A DNA stretch of 64,000 nucleotides from Cantharellus purpuraceus (lineage: Eukaryota; Basidiomycota; Agaricomycetes; Cantharellales; Hydnaceae), in contig JALBUN010000048.1 in assembly GCA_025174535.1 (NCBI GenBank), positions 744,001 through 808,000 of the forward strand, given 5' to 3'. Positions 59,305 to 64,000 of the stretch are shown here, in pieces. The position numbers and the translations under genes are program-made. Numbering within the stretch: position 1 is the stretch's first letter; every line of letters begins with the position of its first letter. Under the pieces are notes generated by a model. That model saw only the letters and a program-made list of their open reading frames with translations, did not search any database and was not told the origin of the DNA.

Positions 59305-61841
59305 ATGCCTACACCTGTGGATTTGGTACTCACCTTCAAAGGCACCTCGTATTCTTCTTCAAAACTAAAGGCATCCAAAGATGTCCAAAGCGCGGTAGAA
59401 GAATACACGCGTCTCATCAACACCCTCACTAGCGCAGGGTTAAGAGCAACTGGCAGGAGAGGCGAGAAACATGATCAGCTAATGGTCCTTATATGGGCAC
59501 CCCCTCGCAAAATTGCTCGACTATTTGCGAGGCAGAGGCATGCTGATTTCTTGCTTGGCCTCCCTTCCTCGTTACCCAGCCACAGTCACAATATGGCTGT
59601 CAAACCACTCTCTCATGCCGACCGTCTGCGCTTGGTGCATGACTATGTCACGTCCTTGAAAGCCGATGGAGGGTTGGCTATCATTCCAGGTGTTTCGCAA
59701 TGGCCCCGTGTCGAGAGCATATTAGCCCTCCAAGACCCTGTTTTCAATCACTCTTGGATAAATACCTGGACAAGGCGACGTTTAGGCTTTAATGTAGGGT
59801 TTTCAGAACTGAACAAAATCAGAGATGAGGTGAGTAAGCTTCGAACAGTTGTAGCCTACGCTGATTGGCCAACAAGTTCGGTGAAGCGGTCGTAAGCGTT
59901 TTTTCTGGCTTCTGGCGTAATTTGACAGGCCTTCTTCTCACACTAGTCGCTTTACTTTGCGTTTTTGTCGTCGTACACACAATCACTCTTCTTTCCTGCC
60001 TCCGTTGGAGTACTATTTTGGTTCTTCTCGTCACCTTATTCCCCTTGGTATTCTGCCCTTCTCACGATGTGGTCAGTATGGTGGGTAGAATGGTGGCGTA
60101 TCCGTGAGATGGCATTGTCCGTGCGGTGGGGGACTCTGGGTTCGTTTCGTGCTGAGAAAAGGCGGCCCCAATTTCGAGGTGAAAGTGGAAAGACCGCGGA
60201 AGACAATGTTGCCCAAGCCATTCCTTGGTGGAAGCGGGAAATGAGAATTGTTTCCTCCTTGCCCATCATCTTGTTCTTTGCAGGTGTGCTTGCTGCAATC
60301 CTGACTGCTATATTCATACTTGAAGCTTTCGTCACTCAATTTTACCGTGGGCCACTGCATGACTATATAGTGCGTAGTTAACGTTTGTCTTTCGCCCTCC
60401 TGAGTAACTCCAAACAGTCTTTTGCTCCAACGATCGTCTTTGTAGCTTTGGTTCCCCGTGTCCTCACCTTATACCGGAAACTCGCGTGCAAACTCACTGA
60501 TTGGGAGAACCACGATCACCAATCATCCCATGATGCTTCTCTCACTATCAAAACATTTGCCCTCTCTGGCATCGTTGCCTATTTGGGTCTCGCCCTTTCG
60601 GCATTTGTTTACGTCCCATTTGGGCACCTGGTTATGGGGTCTGTTCATAACTTCTTCTTGCAGATCACATATCGAGAGGGTGGAGAATCGGCCAAGAGCT
60701 TATTTGACTCCGACATTCACAAAGCCCAGACCAAGCTTGATCCATCTCGTGAGTCACCCTGCGTACCTCGGGCAAGCTCAGCATTTATCTGTGATGGCAA
60801 GGTCTACAAGACCAGATGTTCGCATACACAGTGACAAATCAGGTCGTCAATACACTTGTCGAAATCGTCTTGCCTTATGTGATGAGGATTGTGGACGACG
60901 TGAAAAACGGCCAAGGCGTAGGTAGTATAAGAGCAACCAAGAAAAAAGTTGTGTTCGAGGATGACACGACAGACACAGTGGAAGACAGGCAATTCTTACA
61001 CGAGATCAGGCGTAATATTCATCTTCCTGAATATTCACTGTTTGGTATGTGTCATTCGATTTGAAGGGGGGGTGTTCTTTCCATTCATCACAGTTCAGGA
61101 GATTACTCTGAGATGATCACTCAATTTGGATACGTGGTGGTGTGGTCAACCATATGGCCACTAGCTCCAGGTAGGCTTCAAGACTGCGGTGTACCCTAAA
61201 CTTACTATCTCTGATCAATCCAGTAATGGCGCTTCTAAACAACTGGCTCGAACTTCGCTCTGATGCGTTCAAGATCACAACACACGTTCGTAGACCCCTT
61301 CCTGTCCGTGTTGACACCATTGGCCCCTGGCTAGATTCTATGGTGAGTCGTGAAAATGTGAGAATGTCAGCTGCTTGTTGAAGGCCGCATCCAGGCCTTC
61401 ATTTCCTGGTTCGGCACCCTCGCGAATTCGGCTCTCATATATATTTTCCGCCCGCAAGATGGTGGCCCATATTCTGCTCGCTTTGGGATTACAATCAGTG
61501 CTACAGGGCAGCCGGGTATAGGTGCTGCGTGGCACGCACTGATAGTGCCCTCTTTGCTGGTCGCACTCTCGTCGTCACATGGCTACTTGCTCGCGCGGGG
61601 TATCATGAGACATCTGATGGTTCGCGCCCTCTGGACGGGCAGCGATGAGGAAAGACTGCTCCAGAATGCTCAGGACGAGGTGAAAAGCTTTTATCTACAA
61701 CAAGCGCGGGATGAGGAGGAAATGAGCGATCTCGCTGTCGCCCAGTTGACGCAGGGTTCGCAGGATGCCGCAGGCCAAAGCGCATTTTGGGGACAAGATG
61801 AAGGACTTGAGGAGTTGCGTCGAGCTGCCAAAATGGCTTGA
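59305..61841 (+). CDS. IST2: Anoctamin/TMEM16 family protein (Ist2-like)
   Basis: Eight exons (59305-59829, 59877-59891, 59947-60369, 60418-60748, 60802-61044, 61099-61170, 61224-61342, 61395-61841) give 2175 nt, 724 residues. An N-terminal cytosolic domain precedes the anoctamin core, entered at FGEAVSLYFAFLSSYTQSLF; about ten hydrophobic helices follow, with the conserved acidic-rich IHLPEYSLFGDYSEMITQFGYV. The C-terminal tail is acidic and amphipathic. TMEM16 proteins are calcium-gated channels or lipid scramblases; yeast Ist2 instead tethers cortical ER to the plasma membrane through a long polybasic tail. That tail is absent here, so tethering is uncertain. Exon 2 is only 15 nt. Confidence 0.92.
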
Positions 61842-62087
61842 AGTTTAGCGGCTCTGGTGAAGCAACGACGTGTGGCTGTGCACTTGGATTTCTTGATTTA
61901 GGCAATAGAAGACAACGCCTCATCTTGCACAACATTACAGTAATTTTGCATTTCTGCAATAGTTAAAAGCCCCTCTCTCGTTAAAATGAACCAGATGGTC
62001 CGCTTCACAGAATGTTTTCGATGTCACTATGAACAGGTAGAAATGTAAGCTACGCTATCTCCAAAACAAGGTATATTATGACAAAGC

Positions 62088-64000
62088 CTAGGACTGTTGC
62101 ACACCAGCTGCAGGTGGTTGCTGACTCTGAGGGAAGTAACTTGCAGCGGCCTCACGCAATGGGGAAGTCATAGAACGTGGGTCGTACTGCATGGGCGCAC
62201 CGCTGGGATAATCGCTAATAGCATAAGGCTGAGGTGCGCTGCCAACGGGTGCGCCAAGGGGTGTATGTGAAGGAGCAGTAGAGCCAGGAACATGTGCACT
62301 TGATGGATCGACTTGGGATGCAGCACCATTCGGTGCGGTACTGTTTGGTGACTGATACCCTGGTTGAATGTGCAACTGAGGGTGTCGGCCGTGCTCTGGT
62401 GTTGGGTCCGTAGGTTGCGCAGGCGAGCCATATTCCTGGTAGACGGTAGAGGGTAGGCCCTGGGGTTGAAGGGGGCGTATTTGCGCCGCCGTAGACGGAG
62501 AGCCTGCCGACGGGGGCCGCTCGTGCTGTGGATTAGATATTGGCTGCGATGCTGCAATTGAGCTCTGAGATTGAGGCCCAGGTTGTCCCCCAGCTGGTTG
62601 AGTCGAATTCGTTGCTGGAGCGTCCGTCACCCCGGGAATGGAGATGAAGTAAACCGCACCGGCAAGATCCGTACCTCCCTGTGCGTAATACTGTGCCCAA
62701 GCTTGAACATTCGGATCAGCGTAATGCATGTTGGGATCAAAGACGTATGGTGGCCCTTGTTGCTGTTGTGGAAGAGAGTTCTGTTGAGGCTGAGATTCAG
62801 GCTGAGGCTGCCCTTGAGGTTGTCCCGGTCCTTGGGGTTGGGGTTGGGGCTGCGCCTGAGGCTGGGGTTGAGTTTGGGGCTGCGCCTGAGGCTGGGTGGA
62901 AGGCATCTGTGGATTTTGCTGAGTATAAGCGACCGGGTCCGTAACCGTGGGGCCGTATGCTTGAGATTGTGGTCCTGGAGAGGGGCCTTGACCCGAACCT
63001 TGCTGCTGCGGGGGTCCATATGCGGTGGAGTCCACTGGGGGATATGGCTGGGGCCCCTGGGGAACTTGGCCACCATAGACACCTGTTTGAGGCATTCCAC
63101 CGTATGCATTGGGATCGGTATAGGGCTGACCTTGGTAGGGGGATTGATGGGTGGGTTGAGCTTGCTCTGCGCCATATGCAGCGGGTGCTGCCGGATAGGC
63201 ATTGTAACCCGGTTGTTCGTACACTGCTGCATTCCATCCATATGTGGAGGCACGATAATCCGCGGCGTTAGCACGTGACTCGGGTCGAGCTTTTCGGAAG
63301 GTTGGTTGAGCATTATCATATACTTCAACAAGACGCGATTAAATATGCGTATGTCAGCATAATGAACGAGCATACCACCAGTGTGCCTCGCCAAGCTGTC
63401 TTCCATCATCTGCTCAAAAACACCACGAGCTTTGACGAAATTCTCGTTCATGGCTACTAATTCGGCTGTAATCGCTAGTGTGTAAACAAAAGATAGAAGG
63501 ATAAACATCTATCGTTGTGGCGCACCTCGCTTCTGGCTATATTTGTCAATCAACTTGACAATCTTGGGTCTCAGTGACATGCTAGACCGATACAATTCCT
63601 AAATAGAGTATCATGATCAATTCAAAAGCATGATTAGTTTGTACAGACCTGTATCTCCTCATTGTCAGCTAAATTATCCTTTGCAGGATCCAAGCCTCTC
63701 AACATGGTGATTAGCTTGTCTATGTTGGCTGCTTGAGCAAAAACAGCCGCTTCTTGCTCAGCTTCGCGAGCCAACTCCTGGGGTGTCAAGTCTGGCAATG
63801 GTTCCTAACGGAAACTTTAACATCCCAGACGATCACCAATAGGAATAGGGGATGCACGAACAACATAATTCACAGGGAAGATTCCGGTTCGGCCTCTTAA
63901 TTGTCCTCTCCACCAGTTGTCGTACGCACGATCGGTAACTTTAATAATATCTCCCTTTTCAAAAGCAAGCTCGCCTGCAACGGTTGGCTCAAATGTGTGT
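62088..64000 (-). CDS. HSE1: HSE1 (STAM), ESCRT-0 subunit, C-terminal part; continues past the window
   Basis: Five exons are visible (64000-63862 partial, 63804-63649, 63598-63526, 63465-63376, 63322-62088). The sequence begins inside an SH3 domain ([19 protein letters not shown] ... [21 protein letters not shown]). A GAT-like helical region follows ([40 protein letters not shown]) and then the block [19 protein letters not shown]. The C-terminal 370 residues are Gln/Pro/Gly/Tyr-rich with PQ repeats (encoded near 62770-62910), probably disordered. Hse1 with Vps27 sorts ubiquitinated cargo at endosomes; the N-terminal VHS and UIM domains should lie beyond 64000. Convergent with IST2 (246 bp between stops). 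Confidence 0.93.

Noticed and set aside
62627..63508. 293-codon minus-strand frame overlapping HSE1
   Set aside because: It reads the HSE1 low-complexity exon in the wrong frame and runs through two HSE1 introns.

Overview
The window looks like a stretch of a filamentous basidiomycete (Agaricomycetes-type) chromosome. I rebuilt 23 protein genes by joining exons by eye. Introns are frequent (about 146 by my models) and mostly 47-67 nt, and for every complete model the summed exon length is divisible by three. The gene families (ERG13, IST2/anoctamin, p24, pirin, fungal microbial-type PARG, an F-box/LRR protein of the kind expanded in mushrooms, an Rgf/Rom2-type RhoGEF fragment) also fit a basidiomycete. 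No rRNA, tRNA, CRISPR or viral gene was recognised.

Region 1-3.8 kb is AT-rich and repeat-laden: a 606-bp Harbinger-like MITE with TTA target duplications, an LTR-like piece with a TATA box and a TGACTC array on the minus strand, and a near-perfect 60-bp-arm inverted repeat. Region 3.8-13.2 kb holds a 35-exon ABCC transporter, FMP32 (DUF1640/MCUR1 family) and MAK16; the last two are divergent with only 77 bp between start codons. Region 13.5-28.6 kb holds an F-box-like protein, ERG13 (HMG-CoA synthase), a Reg1-like phosphatase-1 regulator and GUK1, with three long gene-poor gaps (15.3-17.2, 19.0-21.5 and 24.8-27.9 kb).

Region 29-43 kb is compact: a LIG4-like ATP-dependent DNA ligase without a recognisable BRCT domain, ZPR1 (stop codons 2 bp apart), MPE1 (mRNA 3'-end processing), VPS5 (retromer), a RING-finger protein and CRD1 (cardiolipin synthase). 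Region 43-57.5 kb holds a 1555-residue PACT-domain spindle-pole scaffold, a p24 cargo receptor, pirin, RSA4 (60S assembly), a DUF2015 protein, a PARG-like hydrolase and ADE1. Region 58-64 kb holds a catalytic-domain-less RhoGEF-like protein, IST2 (anoctamin) and the C-terminal part of HSE1 (ESCRT-0), which runs off the right edge.

Most genes are housekeeping and unrelated in pathway. Ribosome biogenesis is represented twice (MAK16, RSA4), mitochondria at least twice (FMP32, CRD1) and endosome/secretory traffic three times (VPS5, HSE1, p24). Divergent pairs with short shared promoters are common. The most unusual items are the BRCT-less ligase, the truncated RhoGEF-like gene with a duplicated Cys motif, five apparent GC-AG introns, very small exons (8, 13, 15 and 17 nt), and the mobile-element cluster at the left end. 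All exon borders are read by eye from splice signals and protein continuity, with no transcript support.
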